DNA of 54,544 nt from JAYFQF01 sp034927285 (GCA_034927285.1 JAYFQF010000003.1:1-54544), one strand, 5' to 3'; positions 8,466 to 17,658 are shown, numbered from the stretch's first letter. Program-made: numbers and translations. Notes: generated from the letters alone by a model not told the origin.

Positions 8466-9107
8466 ATGAACGTGATCGCTGTGAACGGGAGCCCAAGGAA
8501 GAAGTGGAATACCGCCACCCTGCTGCAGAAAGCACTGGAAGGCGCGGCTTCCACCGGGGCGCAGACGGAGATGGTCCATTTGTACGACCTGAGATACAAA
8601 GGCTGCACCAGCTGCTTCGCGTGCAAAAGGAAAGACGGCGCTCTGGGACGCTGTGCGATGAAGGACGACCTGACAGACGTTCTGGACAAAATCGCTCACT
8701 GCGATGTGCTTCTTCTGGGCACACCCATCTATTATGCAAATATCACCGGGGAGATGCTGTCATTCCTTGAGCGTCTGCTGTTTTCGAGTATGACCTATAA
8801 CATCGGCCACCGCTCCACATTTTGCGGGAAATTTTCATCCGGGTTTATCTATACGATGAACGTCCCCTCGGACGCAATGGAGAAGCTCGGCTACGGTACG
8901 TTATTCGACCGCTATAAAGCTCTGCTGGAACGCTTTGGCGGGCCTTCCGAAATCCTTGTCAGTAACGATACTTATCAGTTCGACGATTATTCAAAGTACG
9001 AGGCCTCGATGTTCGATGAAGAGCACAAAGCCAAGGTCAGAGCGGAGCAGTTCCCTGTCGATTGCCGGAAGGCGTTTGAAATGGGGGCCCGCCTCACCGG
9101 GAGATAG
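8466..9107 (+). CDS. Flavodoxin-fold NAD(P)H-dependent FMN reductase family protein
   Basis: The 213-residue product opens with the flavin-phosphate loop NVIAVNGSPRKKWNTATLL (residues 2-20), followed by KGCTSCFACKRKDG, a Cys pair common in the iron-sulfur flavoprotein/NADPH-dependent FMN reductase group, and GTPIYYANITGEM, the usual flavin-contact loop. It probably transfers electrons from NAD(P)H to a flavin or small acceptor in the cytoplasm; the substrate is unknown. The start at ATG 8466 is chosen because AAAGGATG sits just upstream and the beta1-loop begins at residue 2. The LUD-domain gene starts five bases after its stop, so the two are very likely cotranscribed. Confidence 0.85.
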   Translation: MNVIAVNGSPRKKWNTATLLQKALEGAASTGAQTEMVHLYDLRYKGCTSCFACKRKDGALGRCAMKDDLTDVLDKIAHCDVLLLGTPIYYANITGEMLSFLERLLFSSMTYNIGHRSTFCGKFSSGFIYTMNVPSDAMEKLGYGTLFDRYKALLERFGGPSEILVSNDTYQFDDYSKYEASMFDEEHKAKVRAEQFPVDCRKAFEMGARLTGR

Positions 9108-9112
9108 AAGAG

Positions 9113-9730
9113 ATGAATGATATCGTTCAAAGGACCATTCGCAATCTGAACAGAAACAATATGGCCGGATATTATGTGCATTCCATCGCGCAGCTGCACG
9201 AAACCATTCAGGCTTTGATTCAGAAGGGTGAAACAGTAGGCTGCGGGGATTCCGTGACACTTGAGCAGACCGGCGTATTTGAGCTTATGCGATGTCAGGA
9301 TTATCAATTCTTAGATAAGCATAAACCTGGCTTGAACCACGAGGAAAAGCGGGAAATCTATCTCCGGAATTTTCGCGCCGATACTTTTTTGACAGGCATC
9401 AATGCAGTGACAACGGGCGGGAGTCTGTTTAACATCGACGGGAACGGAAGCCGGGTCGCTCCGATTCTGTATGGCCCCAAACAAGTGATCGCTGTGGTTG
9501 GCACGAACAAGCTTGTAAATTCCGTTGATGAGGCGATCCTTCGCACACGCCGGATCGCTGCCCCTTTGGATGCGAAACGTCTGGGGAAAGGCACTCCCTG
9601 CACCAAACTAAATAAATGCATAGATTGTCAACATCCACAACGAATATGCAATGACTTTGTGTTAATTACAGGACAATTTGAAAAGGACAGAATCAAGGTT
9701 ATTTTTATCGCGGGAAACTACGGATTCTGA
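9113..9730 (+). CDS. LUD-domain (DUF162, LutC/YkgG-like) protein
   Basis: The 205-residue protein matches the LUD domain found in lactate-utilisation subunits LutC and LutB: TVGCGDSVTLEQTGVFELM, FLTGINAVTTGGSLFNIDG, and VIAVVGTNKLV, with a C-terminal Cys group (TKLNKCIDCQHPQRIC). Stand-alone LUD proteins of this length are common in anaerobic Clostridia and their role is unsettled. No lutA or lutB gene is present, so a lactate-oxidation role is not supported by context. The gene starts five bases after the FMN-reductase-like gene, suggesting a redox-related pair. Confidence 0.85.
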   Translation: MNDIVQRTIRNLNRNNMAGYYVHSIAQLHETIQALIQKGETVGCGDSVTLEQTGVFELMRCQDYQFLDKHKPGLNHEEKREIYLRNFRADTFLTGINAVTTGGSLFNIDGNGSRVAPILYGPKQVIAVVGTNKLVNSVDEAILRTRRIAAPLDAKRLGKGTPCTKLNKCIDCQHPQRICNDFVLITGQFEKDRIKVIFIAGNYGF

Positions 9731-9892
9731 TAATACGCTGTACAATACGCTATCGTCATCATCGCAGACAAACAGTAAAAATAGCGCAACTATCGGAGCT
9801 TCCACTCAAGATCGGTTGAGATACACTTATGAGTCTGCCTGCGAGAGACGCTAATAACACTGAGCCAACAGAGATGAAGGGGAGGCTGCCAG

Positions 9893-11281
9893 ATGAACAC
9901 CAATCCTTATACCATAAAAGATCATTTATTACGATGGATCAGTATATCTTTTGCCGTCATGTTTGTCATTAATTATTTTGCCAATCTTGAATTTCTCAGA
10001 TTAATCTGCGCCTTGCTCTTAATTGTTATTTTATCACAGGGCTTACGTCAAATGCGCCCCGTTAATCTCCGGGTAGTGGGAGGACTTTTTTTAGCCGGCG
10101 CCGTTATCTTGATCTGGTGCCGCGCCGACATCCATACCTGGCTGGAGGCGTTGATGCAAAACGCCAATCTGGCTACCATGTTTACGGCGGCCCCTTTGTT
10201 AGCCCTGCCTTTTTATTATGAGGACTACCAAGGGGAGCTGGCCCGGTTTGCCAGGCTGAAAATGCAATCTTTGTTGTCCTTCATGTTATTAAATGCCGTC
10301 AGCGGTTTTGTCTTAAGCCTTTTGGTGGGTGTGGGCGCTGTAGTGATCGCGTACGAAATGTTTTATCCTCATAGCAAAATGTATCAGGCGGAAGACTTGT
10401 TCTATCCCGCCTTGACGCGTTACAATTGTTCTCCCGGCTTTTTGGCGCCGGCCTGGGCTTCTATTGTGGTGACGACTACGGCGACCAACACTCCCTGGGT
10501 TTCCCTCATTCCCATAGGGCTGGCTTTCGGCTTCGTTTATCTGTTTATTGATATGATCATGCTGTCTTTACATATCCGGCGGCGGCCGGGCCGTTATCCC
10601 AAGCTTCAGCCGATTGCCGGAGAGAAGGTCAACTACAAAAAAATTCTCACCATGCTGCTGCTGGCCGTCATCATGCTGGGGATGATCGGGGTGGTTAATG
10701 CCGTCAGCGGTTGGAGCCTGATGATTGTTATTCCGATTGTCGCCATTGCCTTTCCTCTGTTGACGGCAGTATTTCAGAAAAAAATGACTGCGTACCGGGC
10801 GGGCATGGGACAATATTACCGCAATTCCGTATTGAAAGTCCGATCTGAAGTAGCCTTGTTTACGGCCGCCGGTTTTTTGGGCAAAGCTCTGGAGGCCTCG
10901 GGAATCGGCGCCAAAATACCGGCATTGCTGCCGGCTTGGTTACATGATTATCCGGTTCTGATGATAGCCGCCATCATGCTGGTGATTATTTTGCCTTCAT
11001 TAATCGGCATCCATGCCGTAGCCACAGGCAGCGCCTTACTGGCTGCCCTGACTCCGGCAGCGGTGGGGATGAACCAAATGACCTTCGTGCTGACGGTGCT
11101 TGCCGGCTGGATGATTTCCATCTTATTATCCCCCTTTTCCGGAGCGGCTCTCATCGTCGGCGGCTATGCGGACCGGCCTTCCTGGCAGATCTCTCTTGGG
11201 AAAAACGGGCCCTTCGGCCTGGTCTGCCTGGTGGTGTTCAGTCTGCTGATCTGTATGGTGGGGCCTTTTTTACAGGTTTAA
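9893..11281 (+). CDS. Polytopic membrane protein, putative permease
   Basis: This 462-residue protein has about eleven to twelve hydrophobic segments spread over its whole length and no signal peptide. Its overall layout, with two halves and helix breaks near VVTTTATNTPWVSLIP and IIGIHAVATGSALLAAL-type stretches, recalls ion-transporter-superfamily carriers such as the anion/C4-dicarboxylate permeases. I do not recognise a specific family. AGGGGAGGC lies nine bases before the ATG. It stands alone on the plus strand, converging with the molybdenum hydroxylase operon 17 bases away. A link to purine or aromatic substrates of that enzyme is possible but unproven. Confidence 0.6.
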   Translation: MNTNPYTIKDHLLRWISISFAVMFVINYFANLEFLRLICALLLIVILSQGLRQMRPVNLRVVGGLFLAGAVILIWCRADIHTWLEALMQNANLATMFTAAPLLALPFYYEDYQGELARFARLKMQSLLSFMLLNAVSGFVLSLLVGVGAVVIAYEMFYPHSKMYQAEDLFYPALTRYNCSPGFLAPAWASIVVTTTATNTPWVSLIPIGLAFGFVYLFIDMIMLSLHIRRRPGRYPKLQPIAGEKVNYKKILTMLLLAVIMLGMIGVVNAVSGWSLMIVIPIVAIAFPLLTAVFQKKMTAYRAGMGQYYRNSVLKVRSEVALFTAAGFLGKALEASGIGAKIPALLPAWLHDYPVLMIAAIMLVIILPSLIGIHAVATGSALLAALTPAAVGMNQMTFVLTVLAGWMISILLSPFSGAALIVGGYADRPSWQISLGKNGPFGLVCLVVFSLLICMVGPFLQV

Positions 11282-11298
11282 AGTAAAGCCGTGTTCCC

Positions 11299-11775
11299 TT
11301 ATTCCTCATTATTGTACACGCAGCGTACTGCTTTGCGGATCTCCTGATAGCTGGTGCAGCGGCAGAGGTTGGACTGAAGCCATTCCTCAATCACATACTC
11401 CTCGGGCATAAAAGGATGCTGCATTTGAAGGGCGTGGCAGACCATCAAAAACCCGGATGTACAGTACCCGCACTGAAAGGCGTTTTCTTGTACAAAGGCT
11501 TTCTGGATTGCCGCTGTTCCTCCTAAACCCTCCACAGTTATAATATTGTGTCCCTCTGCCTCAACTGCCAGGACCAGACAAGCTTTGGCGGGCCAGCCGT
11601 CCATCACGATGGTACAGGCGCCGCAGTCGCCGTTTTTGCAGCCGGGTTTCGCGGCGGTCAAACCAAGCTGCTCTCGGAGCACATCCAGCAGCAAGTCGGC
11701 AGGACGCACCGCCAGTTCATGCAGATCTCCGTTAACATTAAGCGTTATTACTGTTTTCCCGTCATATCTGACCAT
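11299..11775 (-). CDS. Molybdenum hydroxylase [2Fe-2S] subunit (XdhC/CoxS type)
   Basis: The 158-residue small subunit carries two [2Fe-2S] clusters. The plant-ferredoxin-like N-terminal domain has GCKNGDCGACTIVMDG and a following Cys (KACLV). The helical C-terminal domain has CGYCTSGFLMVCHAL and LCRCTSY. It passes electrons from the molybdenum site of the large subunit to FAD in the medium subunit. Length is normal. Its ATG overlaps the end of the FAD-subunit gene by 14 bases, indicating coupled translation. It is the last gene of the three-gene operon. Confidence 0.93.
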   Translation of the reverse strand: MVRYDGKTVITLNVNGDLHELAVRPADLLLDVLREQLGLTAAKPGCKNGDCGACTIVMDGWPAKACLVLAVEAEGHNIITVEGLGGTAAIQKAFVQENAFQCGYCTSGFLMVCHALQMQHPFMPEEYVIEEWLQSNLCRCTSYQEIRKAVRCVYNNEE

Positions 11776-12601
11776 TTACTGAATCCTCCAAAAGAGCCTG
11801 CAGCATATTTTGCAGAACGAAGATCCGGTATTTACCGGAACCTTCTACGCCGCTATAAGCCGGTTCAGGTAAAAGCTGGACCGCTTTTTCCGCACGGCCG
11901 GCGCAGGAAAGCGAGAGGTCATTTAAAACAGCTTCTATTTGCAGGCTGCGAAACGGGGAGGAACAAATGCCGGAGAAAGCAATCCGCAAATCGTTGTTTT
12001 GCCAAATTGCCGCCATGCTCACCAGAGGATAATCTATTTTTTCATTTGTCGTCCGTTTTACATGAAAATGCGGCGCATATAATGCCCACTTTGGCACATG
12101 CAGTTGTACGATGAATTCACCGGCGCTCAGTTGTATGCGGCCCTGAAATAAACTTTGGAAAGATACCGTGTTCAGGCCCCCGCTGCCAAATATCGTAACG
12201 GTTGCATCCGAAACCAGCAAGGGCAGGCTTGTTTCGCGGTAAATAATCGTGCCGCATAAATTGCCGCCCAAAGTGATTCTGCATTGGTTTGTATGGTCGG
12301 CAATTCTCCCGCAGGCCAAAGTAAGCAGCGGAAACAGCTTTGACTCTTTGATCTGATTTAAGGTACAGGCGGAACCAATAGTCAGGCCTTGACAGTCTGT
12401 AGACAAAAGTATGCATTCCGGTATTTTCTTTATATCAATGACCGCGCCGGGCCGGATGCTTCCGGCCCTGGACATGGTAATAATTTCGCTGCCTCCTGCG
12501 TAAAAAACGGGATTCTTCCCCAGGTTTTTTAATTCCTTAAACGCTTCATCGGCTTCGGCCAGGGAGTCCGGGCGGCAATAAATAAAATCAAAGGGAATCA
12601 T
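11762..12601 (-). CDS. Molybdenum hydroxylase FAD-binding subunit (XdhB/CoxM type)
   Basis: The 279-residue product belongs to the CO-dehydrogenase/xanthine-dehydrogenase FAD subunit family: a PCMH-type FAD domain with NPVFYAGGSEIITM near residue 35, ITLGGNLCGTI near 105, and a C-terminal CoxM domain. I start it at ATG 12601, which opens with IPFDFIYCRPDSLAEA, the usual start of this family, and overlaps the large-subunit gene by 14 bases. An upstream in-frame extension to 12775 only shadows the large subunit. FAD here would pass electrons to NAD+ or another acceptor. Confidence 0.9.
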   Translation of the reverse strand: MIPFDFIYCRPDSLAEADEAFKELKNLGKNPVFYAGGSEIITMSRAGSIRPGAVIDIKKIPECILLSTDCQGLTIGSACTLNQIKESKLFPLLTLACGRIADHTNQCRITLGGNLCGTIIYRETSLPLLVSDATVTIFGSGGLNTVSFQSLFQGRIQLSAGEFIVQLHVPKWALYAPHFHVKRTTNEKIDYPLVSMAAIWQNNDLRIAFSGICSSPFRSLQIEAVLNDLSLSCAGRAEKAVQLLPEPAYSGVEGSGKYRIFVLQNMLQALLEDSVNGQI

Positions 12602-14927
12602 CGGTATCCTCCTTAACGGACCTCCAGATCCGCTCCGGCGTGAGAGGCAGGGAAAGAAGCTCTTTTCCGAAGGCTGTGGATAATGCGTTGCCCAAGGCTG
12701 CGGCAATGCCGATAATACCGTGTTCGGCATAGCTGCGGACGCCGTAAGGAGATTCGCTTTCAGGCGTTTCCACAAAATCCACCCGGTAATCCGGCTCCTG
12801 GCCGATGTGCAAAAGCTTGTAGGTGCGCAGATTAGGCGCCTGGGGTATCCCCTGATCGTTATAAGAAAAGGCTTCTCTGCTTGCCATGCTGATCCCCATG
12901 GACATACCGCCCGCTACCATGGCGCGCATCAGTTCGGGATTAATGACCTTACCAACATCCATGACGGTGGATGCCGAAATAATTCGGTAGGAGCAGGTTT
13001 TGAGATCCGCCTCTACCTCCACAACCTGTACTCCGGGGGTCCAGGAAGGTCCGGTTTTCCCTTGGCCGGTTTGCGGATCAAGCATGCTTAACCCCTTGAG
13101 CATAAAGCCGCCCTGCCCTAAAACGGGTTCTCCCACGGACACCCCCGTCTTTGAGCGATACCCTTGGACGATATCCTTAAAGGAGATGAATTGCTCCGGA
13201 TTTTTTCTGGAGAAGACGTGACAGTTGGCCACCTCAATTTCCTCAGCTTCGCACCCCAAGGCCTGTGCGCCGTTTATACGGAGCTGCCGGATCAGATCGT
13301 CGGCTGCCCGCATCACTGCGTGACCGGCCATATATTGCGTAAGACTGGCAACCGTCTTCCAGTGTTCCGGCGCGGTGCGGGTATCCGTGGGCATGACCAC
13401 ATGAACCTGTTCGGGATCCATTCTCAATTTTTCAGCCAGGACCTGCGCAAGATTAGTTTGTCCTCCCGACCCCATTTCCACAACACCGGTGTTCAGATTA
13501 ACGCTGCCGTCGGGATTGAACGTGATCAGTGCGCCGGAAATCGCATCGGTAGGAGGATTCTCGGTCTTCCATAAGCAGGCCACGCCCCTTGCCCGCACGG
13601 TATCTTTCTTAATAGGGGTCACTTTACCGCCGTCCCATTGGGAAAGCGGTTTTATTTTGTGCAAACATTCGGTTAGATTGCCCGTAAGGCTGTTTGTGCA
13701 AACAACACGGGTGGGCGTCAGGCTTCCCGGGCGAATAGCGTTTTTGATTCGCAGTTCCAGGGGATCTGATCCGCACCGGCGGGCTAGCAGGTCCATCATA
13801 CGCTCGATACAAAAGGTGTAGGATTCGTGGGCAAAGCCGCGATAGGAGGTGGCAAAGGTATGATTGGTATAAACGCACAAAGTGTCACAGCTGAGATTTT
13901 CGATATGGTAAGGCCCGGTGCAGTCAACCGCAACAGCCTTTGCCATATAGGGGGAAATGTCGGCGTAAGCTCCGCAGTCAAGCCAGTAGGTCATCTCCGC
14001 AGCCTGAATGATGCCGTTTTTATCAGCCCCAATTTTAATATCGGCTTCCAGGCCGATCCGGCAAGGAGCCGAGGCCATGTCCTGCTCTCGCGGTATGGTC
14101 AGGCGGACCGCTTTGCCGCCGACACTGCGGGAGGCCAGAAATGCCAGTATTTCAAGAAATACCGGCGCCTTTCCGCCAAAACCTCCGCCTAAAAAAGAGA
14201 CCTTTACCTGTATCTGCCCTGCTGGAATTAAAAATGCTTCTGAAATCTGTTTTCTGACCACATAGGGGGACTGTGAGGCCGTGGTGATCAGAATATTGCC
14301 GTCTGAAGCTATTTCCGCCCGGGCTGTTCTTATTTCCATGGCCAGATGATCGGAGGGCGGCATAGAAAACCTTTGCCGTACGGTCACATCGCACCCGGCA
14401 AATGCCGCCTGCACATCCCCTTTTCGTATTTTGTAACGGCTGGCAACATTGGTTCCGGCCTCGGGATATAGATCTGTCATGACTTTTTTATAGCCGTTGG
14501 CCTGACTGTGCACCAAAACAGCCCCGTCGGCCATCGCCTGAGAAGGTGTTAAAACAAAGGGAAGCGGGGCATATTCTACTTCAATCATCCGGACGGCCAT
14601 TTCCGCGGTGGGCTCATCCTGTGCCACCACAAGGGCTACCGGTTCTCCGGCGTAACGTACGACATCCCGTGCCAGTGCGGGCCTGTCCAATACCAGAGGG
14701 CCAAATAATTCCGGGCATTGTTCTCCGGTTAAAATGGATTTGACTCCTTGAAGCGCCAGCGCTTTGGAAATATCTATGCGCTGAATGGCCGCATGGGCGC
14801 ATGGGCTGGTAAGCAGTCTTGCAGAAAGTATGCCCGCTAAAGGCAAATCGTCGGCATATTGCGCTTTTGCCGTTACCTTGTCCCAAGCTTCCTTGCGCCC
14901 GATGCTTTTGCCAATCGCTGAATTCAT
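12588..14927 (-). CDS. Molybdenum hydroxylase large (molybdopterin-binding) subunit
   Basis: The 779-residue protein has the family layout: an a/b-hammerhead domain (AKAQYADDLPLAGILSARL, ~20-120), then molybdopterin cytosine dinucleotide-binding domains with FLGGGFGGKAP (~245) and SYRGFAHES (~365), and a C-terminal Glu in VRSYAEHGIIG at the position of the catalytic glutamate. It hydroxylates a carbon centre of a purine, aldehyde or heteroaromatic substrate using water oxygen. It lacks the CoxL active-site loop AYRCSFR, so CO oxidation is excluded. No XdhC-type maturation or MobA-like gene adjoins. The substrate cannot be assigned. Confidence 0.9.
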   Translation of the reverse strand: MNSAIGKSIGRKEAWDKVTAKAQYADDLPLAGILSARLLTSPCAHAAIQRIDISKALALQGVKSILTGEQCPELFGPLVLDRPALARDVVRYAGEPVALVVAQDEPTAEMAVRMIEVEYAPLPFVLTPSQAMADGAVLVHSQANGYKKVMTDLYPEAGTNVASRYKIRKGDVQAAFAGCDVTVRQRFSMPPSDHLAMEIRTARAEIASDGNILITTASQSPYVVRKQISEAFLIPAGQIQVKVSFLGGGFGGKAPVFLEILAFLASRSVGGKAVRLTIPREQDMASAPCRIGLEADIKIGADKNGIIQAAEMTYWLDCGAYADISPYMAKAVAVDCTGPYHIENLSCDTLCVYTNHTFATSYRGFAHESYTFCIERMMDLLARRCGSDPLELRIKNAIRPGSLTPTRVVCTNSLTGNLTECLHKIKPLSQWDGGKVTPIKKDTVRARGVACLWKTENPPTDAISGALITFNPDGSVNLNTGVVEMGSGGQTNLAQVLAEKLRMDPEQVHVVMPTDTRTAPEHWKTVASLTQYMAGHAVMRAADDLIRQLRINGAQALGCEAEEIEVANCHVFSRKNPEQFISFKDIVQGYRSKTGVSVGEPVLGQGGFMLKGLSMLDPQTGQGKTGPSWTPGVQVVEVEADLKTCSYRIISASTVMDVGKVINPELMRAMVAGGMSMGISMASREAFSYNDQGIPQAPNLRTYKLLHIGQEPDYRVDFVETPESESPYGVRSYAEHGIIGIAAALGNALSTAFGKELLSLPLTPERIWRSVKEDTDDSL

Positions 14928-15085
14928 CCCTTATTCACCGCATCCCTTTTGACTTTATTCCAAAGTCTTACCATTTCTCCATTTATTATACGAAAGTACG
15001 GCTTATCTCACTTAAAAGGGGTATAGCTTATGAGGTTTTAGAAACAATAAGGGATAAATTATTCAAGGATAAAGGAGATTTGACG

Positions 15086-16321
15086 ATGAATCCGTTTGAG
15101 CAAAAAGTTGTTCCCATAAAAGATACGATTATGGATTGGCGAACCATATATCCGAAACCATATAACAAAATGACTGTTGATCCCTATACAAAAGTCCGCA
15201 TAATTCTGATGAACGGCATAGAAGTGGAGGCGGTGATGTTTAAACATCAGTTTCACCGCAATTGCCGAAACAATGACCTGTGCCGCGAGCTTGCATTATC
15301 CCGCCGGATCGAGCAGCAGCAGCAAAAGCATATTAATTGGCTTAAGCCAATTGACGAGACCCAGCTTGAAACCACCATCGGATACGAGCATGTTGCGGTA
15401 GATCTGACCGCCTGGCTTGCGCAGAATGAACCTGATTCCTATGTAAAGCAAGCGCTGGACTTTGCCCTTTTGGAGGATTTCGACCATCTTTACCGCTACT
15501 CGAACCTTTTGGACCTGGATTCCCAGATCCCGGCACAGCAGCTTGTGAAAAGCTATGTGGACATCACGCCGGGGCGTCCCACCATCGCGGAGCACCGGTT
15601 CCCCTATGAATCCGTCAAAAATCCGGTGGACTTCAAGACGGCGGATATCCGGACCAAGCTGAACACGCTGATTATCACCGCAGGCGAGCAGCAGACCATG
15701 AATTTCTATATGAACATCGGCAATACCTACAGCAATGACCTGGGCCGTCAGCTTTATCTGGAGATCGCCATGATCGAAGAGCAGCATGTCAGCCAATATG
15801 GGTCGCTTTTGGATCCCGCCTGCACGTGGCTGGAAAACCTTCTGCTGCATGAATATACCGAGTGCTATCTTTACTACTCCTTCTATGAGGATGAGCTTGA
15901 CGCAAATGTCAAGTCCATTTGGGAAATGCATCTCCAGCAGGAAATCGCGCATTTACACCGGGCGGCGGAGCTTTTGCGGCAATATGAAAACAAAGACTGG
16001 CAGCAGGTCATCCCAGGGGGCGAATTTCCCAAGCTCCTGCGGTTCCACGATACCCGGGACTATGTACGGCAAATCCTGGGCCAGCAGATCTTGCTTACCG
16101 CCAACCGGGAACAGTATACCCCCGTACCGGAGCTGCCGGGAGATCATGAGTTTTTCTTTTATCAGAACCGTGTCAATCATGATGTGGATTCGGTGGCCAG
16201 TCATAACGTGATCACACAGCATCAACAGAAATATAATATTGATTACCGCGCGGAGTCACAAACAAATCCTGTGCGGGAGCTTACAGACCGAACCATGGAT
16301 AATACCGCCATCGCCCGTTAA
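15086..16321 (+). CDS. Ferritin-like di-metal protein, duplicated domain
   Basis: The 411-residue protein starts at ATG 15086, with AAGGAGA eight bases upstream. An open frame extends further upstream but lacks a start signal. It has Glu/His helix motifs typical of four-helix di-iron proteins: YEHVAVDL, LLEDFDHLYRY in the first half, and IEEQHVSQYG, LHEYTECYLYYSF and EIAHLHRAAELL in the second. This suggests one or two ferritin-like sites. I do not recognise a named family and there is no signal peptide. Possible roles are iron or peroxide handling or an oxygenase; none can be chosen. It has its own terminator and no operon partner. Confidence 0.6.
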   Translation: MNPFEQKVVPIKDTIMDWRTIYPKPYNKMTVDPYTKVRIILMNGIEVEAVMFKHQFHRNCRNNDLCRELALSRRIEQQQQKHINWLKPIDETQLETTIGYEHVAVDLTAWLAQNEPDSYVKQALDFALLEDFDHLYRYSNLLDLDSQIPAQQLVKSYVDITPGRPTIAEHRFPYESVKNPVDFKTADIRTKLNTLIITAGEQQTMNFYMNIGNTYSNDLGRQLYLEIAMIEEQHVSQYGSLLDPACTWLENLLLHEYTECYLYYSFYEDELDANVKSIWEMHLQQEIAHLHRAAELLRQYENKDWQQVIPGGEFPKLLRFHDTRDYVRQILGQQILLTANREQYTPVPELPGDHEFFFYQNRVNHDVDSVASHNVITQHQQKYNIDYRAESQTNPVRELTDRTMDNTAIAR

Positions 16322-16355
16322 TTGAAAAGATAAGAACGCTGCTACCAAGAGAATC

Positions 16356-16389
16356 AGCGCCTGCCGGATGTCGGCAGGCGCTTTTTTTG
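16356..16389 (+). terminator. Terminator after the ferritin-like gene
   Basis: AGCGCCTGCCG and CGGCAGGCGCT form a perfect 11-bp stem with a 4-base loop followed by TTTTTTT. It starts 35 bases after the stop codon. Confidence 0.9.
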
Positions 16390-16568
16390 CCCCGGGAGAA
16401 AAAAGTTGATTTGACTGATTCCCTAATCCCGCGGCTTACCGCCCTGAAAAGCCGGCAAGCCGACAGAAAAGGAGTTTCAATTCGCTGCCCGGGGAATCGC
16501 AGATTTGGGAAAAGCAGCATAAAATGTTGTGGAAGTCCGAAAGGACGGAATTGAAAGGAGAAAACTGC

Positions 16569-16868
16569 ATGAACAGTGTTTTTACCGAATTTGTGAACTG
16601 GCAGACCCTTGGCACTTATGCCGGCTGCCTGGCCATGGTGCTGATGCTTACTCAGCTGACCAAAACTATCCCCGGGGTCAGTAAAATCCCCACCCAACTG
16701 TGGAGCTGGATCCTGGCCGCGGTTATCCTGGTGGCGGCTCAATATTTCGCCGGCACCCTGACGGCTGAGACAGGCGTACTGAGCCTTTTTAACGCGGTGA
16801 TCGTATCATTGGCCGCCAACGGAGGCTTTGAGGCCGCCCAGAGGATCCTGGGAGGTAAGGATGCGTAA
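16569..16868 (+). CDS. Holin-like small membrane protein
   Basis: The 99-residue protein has two to three membrane segments (around residues 11-27, 45-62 and 70-85) and ends in the charged tail GGKDA. It is about the size of phage holins of Gram-positive hosts. The start at ATG 16569 is preceded by AAAGGAG. Its stop overlaps the start of the amidase gene by eight bases, the classic holin-endolysin arrangement. No other phage genes are near, so this is either a domesticated lysis pair or a sporulation or wall-turnover module. Confidence 0.7.
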   Translation: MNSVFTEFVNWQTLGTYAGCLAMVLMLTQLTKTIPGVSKIPTQLWSWILAAVILVAAQYFAGTLTAETGVLSLFNAVIVSLAANGGFEAAQRILGGKDA

Positions 16869-17580
16869 AAAAATTATCCTTAACCCCGGTCATGGCCCGA
16901 AAAACAGCGGCGTTTTTGACCCCGGAGCCGTCGGCCCTTCCCGGATCAGGGAGGCCGACGTTAACCTGGCCGTGGCCAAACTGCTGCAGCCCCTCCTGGA
17001 GGCCGCCGGCGCCCAGGTGCTGTTGGTCCGTGACGGGGACCTGGAGGATGTGGTCAATACCGCCAATGCCGCCGGCGCCGACTTCTTTGTGAGTATCCAC
17101 TGTAATGCGGCGACGGATCCCGCTGCCCGCGGCACCGAAACCTACATCTACAGCGATACCAGCAAGGCCAAGGCCCTGGCGGGGGCGGTCCAGTCTGCTG
17201 TCGTTGCGGCTCTGGGGACCGCCGACCGCGGCGTAAAGGTACGGCCCGGCTTGTATGTGCTGCGTAAAACCGCCATGCCGGCGCTGTTGATCGAACTGGC
17301 CTTTGTCAGCAACGCGGCCGAAGAGCAGCTGCTGGCCGCCGCCGGCATCCAGCAGCGGACGGCCTTTGCTATGGCCGAAGCCATGGCAAAGCAGCTGGGG
17401 CTGAAGACGGAACCTGCCGCCGCCGATGAGGTCCGGGTGTATCTGCACGGAGATCAGGTGGTGGAGCTGTCCGCCAAGCTGATCGGCGGGACTGCCTACC
17501 TGCCCGCCAGAGCGCTGGCGGAGGCCCTGGGTTACCGGGTGGATTGGCAGCCGGGGCAGGTTGATGTATGGGTAAAGTAA
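16861..17580 (+). CDS. N-acetylmuramoyl-L-alanine amidase (Amidase_3) with C-terminal stalk domain
   Basis: The 239-residue protein has an Amidase_3 zinc domain (residues ~3-170): His11 in LNPGHGPKNSG, Glu31 in READVNLA and His80 in VSIHCNAA bind zinc, and Glu145 in LLIELAFVSN is catalytic. Residues ~180-239 resemble the copper-amine-oxidase N-terminal-like domain common in clostridial wall proteins (AYLPARALAEALGYRV). It cleaves the bond between MurNAc and L-Ala in peptidoglycan. It has no signal peptide, which fits export through a holin. The start is ATG 16861 after GGAGG, overlapping the holin-like gene. Confidence 0.9.
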   Translation: MRKKIILNPGHGPKNSGVFDPGAVGPSRIREADVNLAVAKLLQPLLEAAGAQVLLVRDGDLEDVVNTANAAGADFFVSIHCNAATDPAARGTETYIYSDTSKAKALAGAVQSAVVAALGTADRGVKVRPGLYVLRKTAMPALLIELAFVSNAAEEQLLAAAGIQQRTAFAMAEAMAKQLGLKTEPAAADEVRVYLHGDQVVELSAKLIGGTAYLPARALAEALGYRVDWQPGQVDVWVK

Positions 17581-17624
17581 GAGTCTTGTGACGGATATAG
17601 GGAAAGCCTATTTCCAGAGACGAC

Positions 17625-17658
17625 GGAGCCGTTTTCTGAACGAAAGCGGCTTCTTTTT
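17625..17658 (+). terminator. Terminator after the amidase gene
   Basis: AGCCGTTTTC and GAAAGCGGCT pair over 10 bases (one G-U) around a 5-base loop, followed by TCTTTTT. It ends the holin-amidase transcript. Confidence 0.75.

Noticed and set aside
16569..17580. Prophage
   Set aside because: Only a holin-like gene and an amidase are present; no integrase, capsid, tail or repressor genes in the flanks.
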